DNA of 64,000 bases from the NCBI RefSeq assembly GCF_000316575.1, contig NC_019682.1:3160001-3224000 (forward strand), in the 5' to 3' direction. The position numbers were made by a program, and so were the translations under genes. The notes below the pieces were generated by a model, which was given only the letters and a program-made list of their open reading frames with translations, had not been told where the DNA came from and did not search any database. Position 1 is the stretch's first letter; the number at the start of each line of letters is the position of its first letter. This DNA comes from Calothrix sp. PCC 7507 (GTDB lineage Bacteria; Cyanobacteriota; Cyanobacteriia; Cyanobacteriales; Nostocaceae). Shown one piece after another: positions 27,486 through 35,815 of this stretch.

Positions 27486-28772
27486 ATGAATAAAGCTAAT
27501 GATGATGAAATGTTGTTGCAAAACCAATTATGGCAACGTGAACGGCAAACCATAGCCCGTTTATCATCTTTGAACTATCGAACTGGCGAACTGGCTAGCT
27601 ATTTGCACAACATTGCCTGTGGAGTTAGTGATTTACTTGAGGTAGATTGGTCGGTGGTAACGCTTTGTCAGAAGGGATTTGAGAAAGTGCTGGCTAGTAG
27701 TATTGATATGGGCGAGGGCGAACATGTTTATTCACTACACGGTTCTTTAACTGGGACTGTTATTCAAATGGGCCACTCTTTAGCCGTGAAAGATGCTCAA
27801 CAAAACCCAGAGTATGGAGAAGCTCCAGAAGGCTACTGTGCATATTTAGGGATACCGTTGCGGACGGCTGAAGGTGAAGTGATTGGTACTGTTTGCTCTT
27901 TTCATCAACAACCAAGAGATTTTACAAAAGGAGAAATCCAAATTGTGGAACTGTTTGCTGAACGTGCGGCGACAGCAATTGACAACTATCATCTTTATCA
28001 ACAACAGTGCCAATTTAATCAGATTTTAGAGGCTGAAGTCGAAAAACGAACATTAGAATTGCGAGCAGCACAAGCCAAGCTTGTCGAACAGGAAAGACTG
28101 GCGGCTATTGGTGAATTTGCTGCCATGATTGTCCATGAAATTCGCAATCCCTTGACCACAATGATCATGGGATTGAAGTATTTTCAAAAAACCATTCTGA
28201 CGGAATCAGCACGAGAGCGATTATCCTTAGCGCTTGGCGAAGCTAGTCGTTTGCAGCGTCTGTTGGGGGAAATTTTGCTCTATGCCAAGCCCCAGATGTT
28301 GCAAGTTTGTGAATTAGATTTAAATGAATTTATTCGTGAATTACTTGTCTTTATATGTGAGATGCCAGAAGCACTGGAAAGACAAATTGAATTTATTCCC
28401 GCGTCGTCTGCGGTGAAAATCTTAGGGGATAAGGACAAACTGACACAAGTATTTATTAATATTGTTCGCAATGCTTGTGAGGCAGTTGCCGCCGGAGATA
28501 TCGTTAGATGGGAAGTAGACTGTTCGCAGACAGATAAAGTCTGCATTTATGTTCACAATGGCGGCGACCCTATTGAGCCGGAAGTTCTCCCCCAGCTTTT
28601 TGTACCATTTTTTTCTACAAAACCTGGCGGTACTGGGTTAGGGCTGGCTATTAGCAAACGCATCGTCAATGCTCATAGTGGGGAACTGTTAATCTGTTCT
28701 GAGTTGGCAACAGGTACTACCGTAAGCGTTCAATTACCTGTTTCACCGTTTCCACAAATAGTATGGGTCTAG
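27486..28772 (+). CDS. GAF-domain sensor histidine kinase
   Basis: A 428-residue soluble kinase. A GAF domain spans about residues 30-185 (YLHNIACGVSDLLEVDWSVV, then FAERAATAIDNY). A short coiled coil (EAEVEKRTLELRAAQAKLVE) leads to a HisKA box with the phospho-acceptor His217 in MIVHEIRNPLTTM. The catalytic HATPase part has IVRNACEAV, FFSTKPGGTGLGLAISKRIV and a final strand near LPVSPF. I chose ATG 27486 (MNKANDDEMLL) over the non-ATG upstream codon. There is no membrane segment and no adjacent response regulator, so it is an orphan sensor of an internal signal. Confidence 0.88.
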   Translation: MNKANDDEMLLQNQLWQRERQTIARLSSLNYRTGELASYLHNIACGVSDLLEVDWSVVTLCQKGFEKVLASSIDMGEGEHVYSLHGSLTGTVIQMGHSLAVKDAQQNPEYGEAPEGYCAYLGIPLRTAEGEVIGTVCSFHQQPRDFTKGEIQIVELFAERAATAIDNYHLYQQQCQFNQILEAEVEKRTLELRAAQAKLVEQERLAAIGEFAAMIVHEIRNPLTTMIMGLKYFQKTILTESARERLSLALGEASRLQRLLGEILLYAKPQMLQVCELDLNEFIRELLVFICEMPEALERQIEFIPASSAVKILGDKDKLTQVFINIVRNACEAVAAGDIVRWEVDCSQTDKVCIYVHNGGDPIEPEVLPQLFVPFFSTKPGGTGLGLAISKRIVNAHSGELLICSELATGTTVSVQLPVSPFPQIVWV

Positions 28773-28862
28773 TAAGTAGCTAGGCATAAATATTTATCGT
28801 TGGGAACAGGTAATAGGCAACTTGTCACATGTAGTCAGTGGTTATTTACCACTGACTAATAA

Positions 28863-29759
28863 CTAATTAAGCAAAGGCAAAAATCGGCGAATTAATCCAA
28901 TTGTCACCGCTGGTAGTTCTAATTGTGGCGTTAACCCCACATCTTCTAAAACTTGAAAAAATTGAATTGCTTGGGGATTAATTTCCGCAAGTTTACGTCC
29001 TACTTCGGGACCTGTAAATTGTGATTTTTGCCCCCAGATAATGGCGGTGGGAGTTGTCAGTTGTTGAATATAAAGTGACAAATCAAAACACAAATCACCA
29101 CGGACAAAAGATAACGCTGCATACTCAGCATTAGGTTGCTGTGCCGATTCCAAATAAGCATCGACAATTTCTTGGTAGACTCGATTAGCCTGGGCAAATT
29201 GGCGTTGCTCTAAAAAACTGCGAATCCCTCCACTGGTGGCAATTCCAGAACTGTACAGCAAGCGATCAATAATGGGAACGCTGACTAACTGAGCAAAAAA
29301 GCTGCGGGAGTAGTCTTCGCCAAAGTCGGAAAGTCCTGCAGGTGTAGCGAGAATTAAAGACTTGAATAAATTAGGATGAGCGATCGCTACCCGAATTGTC
29401 AACGCCGCAGTTAACGAAGAAGCTATCACTGTCACCGCACCCGTAGTAGTCTGCTCTAAAAACTCCTGAATCGTGGTTAAATAATCATCAACCTTGTAAT
29501 TGCGCGCTGGATGCTCAGATTTACCCCAACCTATCAAATCTGGTGCAATGATGCGATATTCAGAGGCAAAGGCAGGATAAACTTTAGACCACTCATAAGC
29601 AGAAGACCCACCACCAAAGCCGTGCAGAAACACCAAAGTTTCCTCATCACGTTTTGTGGTTATATCATCCTGCCAAGGTGAACCAGTGGCGGTATAGTAA
29701 ACTATCCTACCTAACGAGGTATTTACAAAACGTTGCTCAAATCCTACTGGCTGAAACAT
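28863..29759 (-). CDS. Alpha/beta hydrolase fold protein
   Basis: A 298-residue hydrolase-fold protein. It has the oxyanion block VFLHGFGGGSSAYEWSKVYP and the strand-4 motif RIIAPDLIGWGKSEHP. The nucleophile elbow reads VIASSLTAALTIRVA, where the usual GxSxG is replaced by ASSLT, so the serine is present but both glycines are missing. The acid is likely in AIIWGQKSQFTGPEVG. The C-terminal histidine expected in this fold is not obvious (FQVLEDVGLTPQLELPAVT). Activity may therefore be altered. Monocistronic. Confidence 0.8.
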   Translation of the reverse strand: MFQPVGFEQRFVNTSLGRIVYYTATGSPWQDDITTKRDEETLVFLHGFGGGSSAYEWSKVYPAFASEYRIIAPDLIGWGKSEHPARNYKVDDYLTTIQEFLEQTTTGAVTVIASSLTAALTIRVAIAHPNLFKSLILATPAGLSDFGEDYSRSFFAQLVSVPIIDRLLYSSGIATSGGIRSFLEQRQFAQANRVYQEIVDAYLESAQQPNAEYAALSFVRGDLCFDLSLYIQQLTTPTAIIWGQKSQFTGPEVGRKLAEINPQAIQFFQVLEDVGLTPQLELPAVTIGLIRRFLPLLN

Positions 29760-30250
29760 AAATATTTTCTATTCACAATTGTGGTTACTTAACACAAGTT
29801 ACAGTCATGTCACCCCAGAGTAGACTCCTATAGAACTGGGGAAAAGGTACTTTTGGCAGAAGTTCAGTGCTTTTCTGGGTTTAAACTCTCTACTATTATC
29901 GATGAATCAATAACTCCAGAACTTCTCACCACCGTCAGATTAAGTAGATGTGAAATTACTGGATTACGTGTGAAGATTTGGTAATTATTTTTTCAAGCCT
30001 ATTGGGTAATTTTGCTTGTATTTGCCTGCCAATAAGGATTTATCTTGGTAGCGAGTATTACTTAGGCAAAACTATGCTTGGAGTTTTTTATGATAGTCTA
30101 TCAGGAAACTCACGGATATTTTCGAGCGTCAAGAATCGTCGAAACGCTCTTTAAGAACAGCTATTCATTCTCGTTATAGATGCAGAAATAATAGCTTTTG
30201 ATAGATTTATTCATTTAATTATTCTTTAGGCAATAGTAAAGTAGGACGTC
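29760..30250. other. Intergenic stretch, no gene seen
   Basis: A divergent gap of about 490 bp. An imperfect hairpin GAGCGTC...GAAACGCTC at about 30123-30150 is the only structure noticed, and it lacks a T-run. No open frame or known RNA was recognised. The region may hold the leader of the gene at 30251. Confidence 0.5.
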
Positions 30251-30835
30251 ATGGTAAAGCAAGCTATTCTTCAATCACATAAAGTACCAACGTTTGAAGA
30301 CGCTAAATTTGCGCTTGACAATTTTAAGATTCACAACCAGGTGATAGCTTCAGCTTGGCAGGGCCAGCTTGAGGAAGTAGTTGACTCTACTACAGATACT
30401 GTACCTACTTGTATTTCGTTAAATTTAGAAGATTTGAAATGCTTTGAAGTCGTGGAACGCCAGTATGAAAGTTGGGGCGTCATTTTTGAGAATTCTTTAG
30501 CAATACAACCATCAAATCCAGCATTTCCCGCGCACTCAGGGTTGACTGTTTTAATGGGATCTCCCAAAAGCGGACTTCTAGAAGCTAGCTTCTTGCATCC
30601 CGTTAACTGGGTTAGCGCTTTTGTCACTAGTTCACAGCGGCTAGTACTTTCTGCCTACGATCGCGATCGCCAACTATTAGCCCAAACAGTTCTACCATCA
30701 GCTAATCTTGCCAATTCCGACTCCGCAATGCCCCCGAATACCTTATTGTCGGTAGCAGCGAATGACATTTATTCCGTTACCTTCTGCGCTTTTGATGGTC
30801 AATTCACCCTGGATAAATTCCGTTTTTGTTTTTAA
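30251..30835 (+). CDS. Conserved hypothetical protein
   Basis: A 194-residue protein that I do not assign to a family. There is no signal peptide or membrane segment. After an N-terminal helical part (PTFEDAKFALDNFKIHNQVI) it is rich in predicted beta strands: WGVIFENSLAIQPSNPAFPA, LLEASFLHPVNWVSAFVTSS, SVAANDIYSVTFCAFDGQFT. The closing DGQFTLDKFRFCF resembles the final strand of jelly-roll, carbohydrate-binding-like cyanobacterial proteins. That is only a structural impression. It starts at ATG 30251. Confidence 0.7.
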   Translation: MVKQAILQSHKVPTFEDAKFALDNFKIHNQVIASAWQGQLEEVVDSTTDTVPTCISLNLEDLKCFEVVERQYESWGVIFENSLAIQPSNPAFPAHSGLTVLMGSPKSGLLEASFLHPVNWVSAFVTSSQRLVLSAYDRDRQLLAQTVLPSANLANSDSAMPPNTLLSVAANDIYSVTFCAFDGQFTLDKFRFCF

Positions 30836-31003
30836 ATCAAAACTTACTCACAAAGTGGTTCCTACCCGCCCAAGTCCAGGTATTCTTATAGAGTATTATT
30901 AATTGTCAATATCAGCCCTCAGAACTGGGAGTCTGTAATTCTCCCTATTTCCTGGTAAAACTTATATATTATTTAGCAATTTGTAGTCTAGTAGGTAAAT
31001 ACC

Positions 31004-31711
31004 GTGGCACAGGCTTCGTCTTCGCGGCAGCAATTAATCAACCAGCTTCCCAACTGGTTGCTTCCAGCCTTCAAGATAGGAAGCCCAAAGCAGCGAACTT
31101 TTAAAGGTTTCTCAGGGTCAGGAGGCATTCTTTGGTTCCTGGCGATCGCCTTGGCGATGCTGTTGTGGAACTGGAAACTGCTGTTAGCGCTGTTTGTCGG
31201 CGTTGGAGTAATGCTATTAATTTACTCGATGCAGGAATGGAACTGGCAAAGGCGCTGGTTGGAAATTAGCAAGTTTCTCAACAGTCCCAATAGACGGCTA
31301 GTCTTAGCTATTGGCAGTGGCGGTATTGCCACTGTCAGTACGTACATGGCATCTGCCATCTGGGTTGATTCTAGTAGCTCTTGGATTGCGGCTGGTGCGA
31401 TCGCCCAAGGTTTAGGGACGCTGTTAACTTTAATTTTGTTGGTTTGGCAAATCATTAATCTCCATGCTAGTCGAGAGGAAGGCCAACTTGATCGGTTATT
31501 ACTCAACTTAACTGAAGTAGATCCATTAAAGCGTTTGATTGCCGTCCGACAACTAACTAAATTAATCTCTCGTCAGCAAGTTGATGTTTCTGTGCAGCAA
31601 GATGTTATCGAATGTTTACAACTCTTACTTAGTAGGGAGCAAGAGGGAATAATTCGAGAAGCAGCTTTTGAGAGTTTACAAGTCTTAGATCGCTTGCAAG
31701 TTTTGCCATAG
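31004..31711 (+). CDS. Armadillo-type fold membrane protein
   Basis: A 235-residue protein starting with GTG 31004. The N-terminal half has two hydrophobic hairpins (ILWFLAIALAMLLWNWKLLL followed by ALFVGVGVMLLIYSM, then RLVLAIGSGGIATVSTYMAS and AIAQGLGTLLTLILLVWQII). The C-terminal half is a helical, HEAT/armadillo-like segment (DPLKRLIAVRQLTKLISRQQ, then ECLQLLLSREQEG, then REAAFESLQVLDRL). Such proteins are annotated as armadillo-type fold proteins in cyanobacteria, with no known role. The soluble helical part probably faces the cytoplasm. Confidence 0.75.
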   Translation: MAQASSSRQQLINQLPNWLLPAFKIGSPKQRTFKGFSGSGGILWFLAIALAMLLWNWKLLLALFVGVGVMLLIYSMQEWNWQRRWLEISKFLNSPNRRLVLAIGSGGIATVSTYMASAIWVDSSSSWIAAGAIAQGLGTLLTLILLVWQIINLHASREEGQLDRLLLNLTEVDPLKRLIAVRQLTKLISRQQVDVSVQQDVIECLQLLLSREQEGIIREAAFESLQVLDRLQVLP

Positions 31712-31778
31712 GGATTGTTGACTGATGACTGGGGAATACGTCTTCACCAATGACAAATGACAAATGACAAACACTCAA

Positions 31779-32525
31779 CTATTTTCGATACAACCTGCCA
31801 TCACGGACTTGTACCACAGGATGATTGCACCGCCGCACTAATTGTTCATCGTGAGTAGTGACAATTACAGTCGCCCCAAAGGAATTTAACTTCTGTAAAA
31901 TCTGCATCACTTGCCAGGAATTATCTGGATCGAGGTTTCCTGTCGGTTCATCGGCTAACAGCAGAGGTGGAGTACCCACGATCGCTCTAGCAATACTCAC
32001 CCGCTGTTGTTCTCCTCCAGAAAGTTGATCGGGAAAACAATCAGCTTTAGATAGTAAACCCACTAGCTTCAAAGTTGGCTCTAAACGCCTGTGAATCTCT
32101 TTGCGAGTGTAACCTTGCGCTTGCAGTACAAAAGTCACATTTTCTGCCACTGTCCGCTGCGGAATCAGTTTGTAGTCTTGAAATACAATACCGATGCGTC
32201 GCCGCAATAAAGATAAGCGATCGCCTCGCAAAGTAGCCAAATTTTCATTATTAACAATTACTTCTCCTTGCGTTGCTAACTCCTGGCCATATAACAGTTT
32301 CAAGAACGTTGATTTCCCAGAACCACTTGGCCCTGTGATAAATAAAAATTCTTTCCGCTTTACCTGAAGGTTCACATCCAACAAAGCATGACAGCCGTTG
32401 GTATAGGTTTTTGTTACAGAACGCAATTGCAAAATTACAGAAGCAATATCACTGTGCGGCTGAGTTTCATTGTCCTCTCGATAACCAAATTTATTAGTCG
32501 TTCCTGGCGTTGTTAATACTGGCAT
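31779..32525 (-). CDS. ftsE: FtsE-like ABC ATPase of cell division
   Basis: A 248-residue ATPase. After a 33-residue N-terminal tail it shows [20 protein letters not shown], Walker [10 protein letters not shown], the FtsE-typical block [20 protein letters not shown], signature [15 protein letters not shown], Walker [13 protein letters not shown] and H-loop TTHDEQLV. FtsE pairs with the permease FtsX at the division site to regulate septal wall hydrolases. No ftsX gene is adjacent in this window, so the partner must be encoded elsewhere. LolD/MacB-type ATPases are the alternative, but the Q-loop region favours FtsE. Confidence 0.8.
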   Translation of the reverse strand: MPVLTTPGTTNKFGYREDNETQPHSDIASVILQLRSVTKTYTNGCHALLDVNLQVKRKEFLFITGPSGSGKSTFLKLLYGQELATQGEVIVNNENLATLRGDRLSLLRRRIGIVFQDYKLIPQRTVAENVTFVLQAQGYTRKEIHRRLEPTLKLVGLLSKADCFPDQLSGGEQQRVSIARAIVGTPPLLLADEPTGNLDPDNSWQVMQILQKLNSFGATVIVTTHDEQLVRRCNHPVVQVRDGRLYRK

Positions 32526-32852
32526 TCCTAAATTTTCCTTACACCAACAAAGGGGTCTGGGAAAGATCAGAAGGATAAGGAGGATTTTGCTCCCTCATCT
32601 CCCTCATCTCCCCCGCTTGTTTGTTGAATTCACCTAAAAATAAGGATTCCCAAGTAGAACCTGAGAATCTCAAATGCAAAATTAAATTTTTTTCATCTAC
32701 CAGAATCCAGGAGACAGAATCCAGAATATCCTTCCGCACTCCTGAATTCTGACTCCCTACTTACCAAAATCCAGGAAACAGAATCCAGAATATCCTTCCG
32801 CACTCCTGAATTCTGACTCCCCTGAATTGTCAGCACTTTACCTTTGTAGCCG
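32526..32852. repeat. Intergenic stretch with a 64-bp-period tandem duplication
   Basis: TACCAGAATCCAGGAGACAG and about 40 further bases (32698-32757) recur almost exactly at 32762-32821, a period of 64 bp. C/T-rich heptamer-like sequence (CTCCCTCATC) lies at 32590-32615. A short antisense frame across the region has no protein character. No gene seen. Confidence 0.7.
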
Positions 32853-33608
32853 CTAACTCATAACACTCCTTGCCGTCAAATGATAGACAAAAGCTTTCAC
32901 CGCAAACTCTGGCAAAGCCAACATCCGTCGCCAACGCCAAGGTTCTTGATACAGTCGATACAGCCATTCCAAATTGTTATTTCCCAACCAAGCTGGAGCG
33001 CGATTTTTCGTCCCTGACCAAATATCGAAACTACCGCCAACACCGATCCAAACTGCCTGGGGACATAAATGACGGTTTTGAGCAATCCATAACTCTTGAC
33101 GCGGCACTCCCAACCCTACAAAAATCAATTGTGGCTGCGATTGGGTGAGAGTTTGTCGCAATTTTTCTTCTTCTTCTTGTGAATGGTAGCCAGAGTGAGT
33201 ACCCACTATATTTAAACCTGAGATTTGCTGCTGACAAAACTCTGCTGCTTTTGCAGCCACTTCTGGCGCTCCTCCATAGAAAAACACTTTTGCGCCTGTC
33301 TGCTTTTGTCCAAGTTCTCGCAATAATTTTTCAGCTAATTCAATTCCTGGACAACGTTGTACTTTTTGCCATAATAGCCAACGCAAATACAGAACGACCC
33401 CGGCTCCATCTGGAATCACTAACTCAGCATTTTGAATGACTTGAGCTAAAGAACCATTCCGCTCTGCCTGTATAGTCATTTCTGCATTGAGCGTGATCAC
33501 ATGAGTTCCTCTACCTTGTTGCAAACGTTCTAGCAACCAGCCTGGATAGTTAGTCATCACATGAACTGGCATTCCCAACACTGAAAGCACTTTAGGCGAT
33601 TTAGACAT
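32853..33608 (-). CDS. WecG/TagA/CpsF-family glycosyltransferase
   Basis: A 251-residue GT26 enzyme that transfers N-acetylmannosamine-type sugars from UDP donors to polyprenyl-linked acceptors in cell-surface polysaccharide synthesis. Motifs seen are VITLNAEMTIQAERN, ELVIPDGAGVVLYLRW, FFYGGAPEVAAKAAEF, NIVGTHSGYHS and LIFVGLGVPRQELWIAQN, with GVGGSFDIWSGTKNRAPAW near the end. The length is typical. No other polysaccharide genes are adjacent. It is followed by ftsE in the same direction, but the 327-bp repeat-rich gap argues against one operon. Confidence 0.9.
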   Translation of the reverse strand: MSKSPKVLSVLGMPVHVMTNYPGWLLERLQQGRGTHVITLNAEMTIQAERNGSLAQVIQNAELVIPDGAGVVLYLRWLLWQKVQRCPGIELAEKLLRELGQKQTGAKVFFYGGAPEVAAKAAEFCQQQISGLNIVGTHSGYHSQEEEEKLRQTLTQSQPQLIFVGLGVPRQELWIAQNRHLCPQAVWIGVGGSFDIWSGTKNRAPAWLGNNNLEWLYRLYQEPWRWRRMLALPEFAVKAFVYHLTARSVMS

Positions 33609-34225
33609 AGCCTACTCTTGATTAGCCTCACACCATATTTTCTCGACCATTAGTTTATCAAATATTTTAATGTGTCATCTGTTGTAATGGTTAGCAACAA
33701 CAAATTGTTTACTTAGATGCTAAAAAATAACTAAGTTAAAGAATTTCAGTGATTTTACTAGATCAATTGCTGCTGTGTATTTATGACTTATTGTCATAAA
33801 AATATCTTACATTACATCAATAGTAACTAATATCGATTTTAAAAAAGAATGCTACAGAAGTGTAGTTCAAAAATCAAAGCGGACTGCTATATGCATTGAA
33901 TATTACAAAGAATCCATATTTCAAAAAGATTCTTAAAATTGGTACGAGCAGTAATTTTTGAGCCATGTCTATTAATTCCCGAAGATTTTATCACAGCCGC
34001 AATAACATACAAAAAAGTGGGATGCTCCCAATTTCTATAGACAGCTGCGCTTTGTTTGGGGATATCAATAAGATATCTTTCTACTCAATTTGAGCATCAG
34101 CGAAATCTGGGAGTAGCATCTGTGGTTACGATCTGCTGGATTCGTTGAGTTTTCGAGAATTTGATATAATTTAGCTGAATCGGGCAAAAGTCCCATGTTT
34201 CAACCGATAGGGAAGCGTGGGATGA
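33609..34225. other. Intergenic stretch with mobile-element debris, no intact gene
   Basis: About 617 bp, AT-rich. The only recognisable features are the solo family-A MITE end at 33866-33891 and, near the downstream edge, a piece of another MITE terminus (ACGAAACAGCCCT at about 34238-34250) at the start of the TnpB remnant. No promoter or RNA could be called. Confidence 0.5.
33866..33891. repeat. Solo terminal repeat of family-A MITE
   Basis: TTCAAAAATCAAAGCGGACT plus GCTATA matches the inner-to-outer terminus of the family-A elements (compare 54342-54367, reverse complement). No partner end lies nearby, so this is a decayed or one-ended copy. Confidence 0.6.
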
Positions 34226-34507
34226 ATGTCCGGACAAAAACGAAACAGCCCTTCCCGTCAAGATTTATTGCATAAACTCAGCAAAAAATTGGTAGACGAA
34301 AGCCAAGTTATCATTGTGGAAAATCTCAATGTTAAGGCAATAGTCCGCAACCGCGAGCTATCAAAATCCATATCCGATATGGGTTGGGGAATGTTTGTTA
34401 ACTTCTTTGACTACAAGCTGAAACAAAAAGATGGGCAACTTGTAGGAATTAATCTGTTTTTCTTCAGAGGAAAAACAAACAGTATCCTAAGCTGGATAAA
34501 GTTATGA
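34226..34507 (+). pseudogene. TnpB-like (IS200/IS605-type) nuclease remnant
   Basis: A 93-residue frame that matches only a middle part of TnpB: RQDLLHKLSKKLVDESQVII, then VENLNVKAIVRNRELSKSIS, then DMGWGMFVNFFDYKLKQKDG. In TnpB this block holds a RuvC catalytic residue (the VEDLN/VENLN glutamate). The N-terminal domain, the zinc finger (CxxC pairs) and the final RuvC segment are missing, so it cannot be active. The first codons overlap a fragment of another element's terminus. No transposase TnpA is nearby. Confidence 0.65.
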
Positions 34508-34907
34508 TGACCGCTTGCTTTGTTTGCGATCGCTGCCTGAAATACTTGAGGGAAAATAAAAATAAGCTGTTTTGATTATGGTTTGCACATTGAGTCAGCA
34601 GGGGAGTAGGAAGCAAGGGATGAGGATTTACAAGTTTTGCCTAAAATGATCGTGATGCAATTTGCAGGCGCGACAGCTTAATTAAAGGCTACGACCGCTT
34701 TGTCAGTTGAGTTTGGGTAAGAGGAAGCCTCATGAGATATTTGCACTCAAAGTCAAGGTCTCTGGCGCTGGTAAACATCCTCACCTGTTAGCCTTACCCA
34801 TCTGGGGTTTATATATTTTTGTAAAAATATCTTTAAACTGAATCTCTTAAGACTTTTGAGTAAACTCAATTTTACAGTTAAGGTAGTGTAACGGGCGCAA
34901 GTTGGCT
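34508..34907. other. Intergenic stretch, no gene seen
   Basis: About 400 bp between the TnpB remnant and the NarL regulator gene. It may contain the decayed 3' part of the TnpB element, but I could not recognise coding sequence or a guide-RNA end. The regulator's promoter is expected in the last 100 bases. Confidence 0.5.
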
Positions 34908-35627
34908 ATGAGTAAAATTCGTATTGCTCTGATTGAAGATCATGACCTCACCCGTGTGGGTATTCGGACAGCACTACTACAAAAAGAAGAAATTGAAGTT
35001 GTTGGAGAAGCTGCCAATGCTGCGGAAGGTCTGAAAATGTTAAAAGCACTACAACCTGATATTGCAATTATCGATATCGGTTTACCAGATAAAGATGGTA
35101 TTGAACTGACGCGGGAGTTGAAAGCTACTAGTAATGGCGAAGAGTTAGCCACGAAGGTGCTAATTTTAACGCTACAAGATAACAAGGAAGCAGTGCTAGC
35201 GGCTTTCGCTGCTGGAGCAGATTCTTACTGTATGAAGGATATCAAGTTCGATAATTTACTAGAAGCAGTCCGTGTAACCCACAATGGCAACGCTTGGATT
35301 GATCCGGCGATCGCCCGAATTGTGTTACAACAAGCACAACACAATCCACCTAAACAAGATGGGGTATCACTAAATACAAAAAATTCTCATCAATATTCAG
35401 AGTTTGTGGATGATCAGGAAACCATAGAACCTTACACCCTGACAGAACGAGAGTTAGAAGTGTTACAGTTGATTGTCGAAGGTTGTAGCAATGCGCTAAT
35501 AGCGGAAAGACTTTACATCACAGTTGGAACTGTAAAAACTCATGTCCGCAATATATTAAATAAGCTATGTGCTGATGACCGTACCCAAGCTGCAGTTCGT
35601 GCCTTACGTTCTGGGTTGGTGGGATAG
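34908..35627 (+). CDS. NarL/FixJ-family response regulator
   Basis: A 239-residue two-domain regulator. The receiver has acidic residues in LIEDHD, the phospho-acceptor Asp56 (IAIIDIGLPDKDG), LTLQDN and the lysine in YCMKDIK. A linker of about 30 polar residues leads to a LuxR-type helix-turn-helix (LTERELEVLQLIVEGCSNAL, then IAERLYITVGTVKTHVRNIL). ATG 34908 was chosen over TTG 34902. The gene stands 188 bp before the phosphatase module and may work with it, but no kinase is adjacent. Confidence 0.9.
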   Translation: MSKIRIALIEDHDLTRVGIRTALLQKEEIEVVGEAANAAEGLKMLKALQPDIAIIDIGLPDKDGIELTRELKATSNGEELATKVLILTLQDNKEAVLAAFAAGADSYCMKDIKFDNLLEAVRVTHNGNAWIDPAIARIVLQQAQHNPPKQDGVSLNTKNSHQYSEFVDDQETIEPYTLTERELEVLQLIVEGCSNALIAERLYITVGTVKTHVRNILNKLCADDRTQAAVRALRSGLVG

Positions 35628-35815
35628 TGGTTAGTTTTAGGGTGTATTTACTCTAAAGCCCAATGAGGAGAAATTTACAACTTTGAGATAAGTATATTTT
35701 CAAAGTGGGTAACCTCTCTATAATGATGACCGTTTGATTATTACTTGGTTACTTAGTGTGATAAATGTTACATTACTTTGCCAGCCATTCAAGTATTTGA
35801 AAATTAAAGTCAAAT

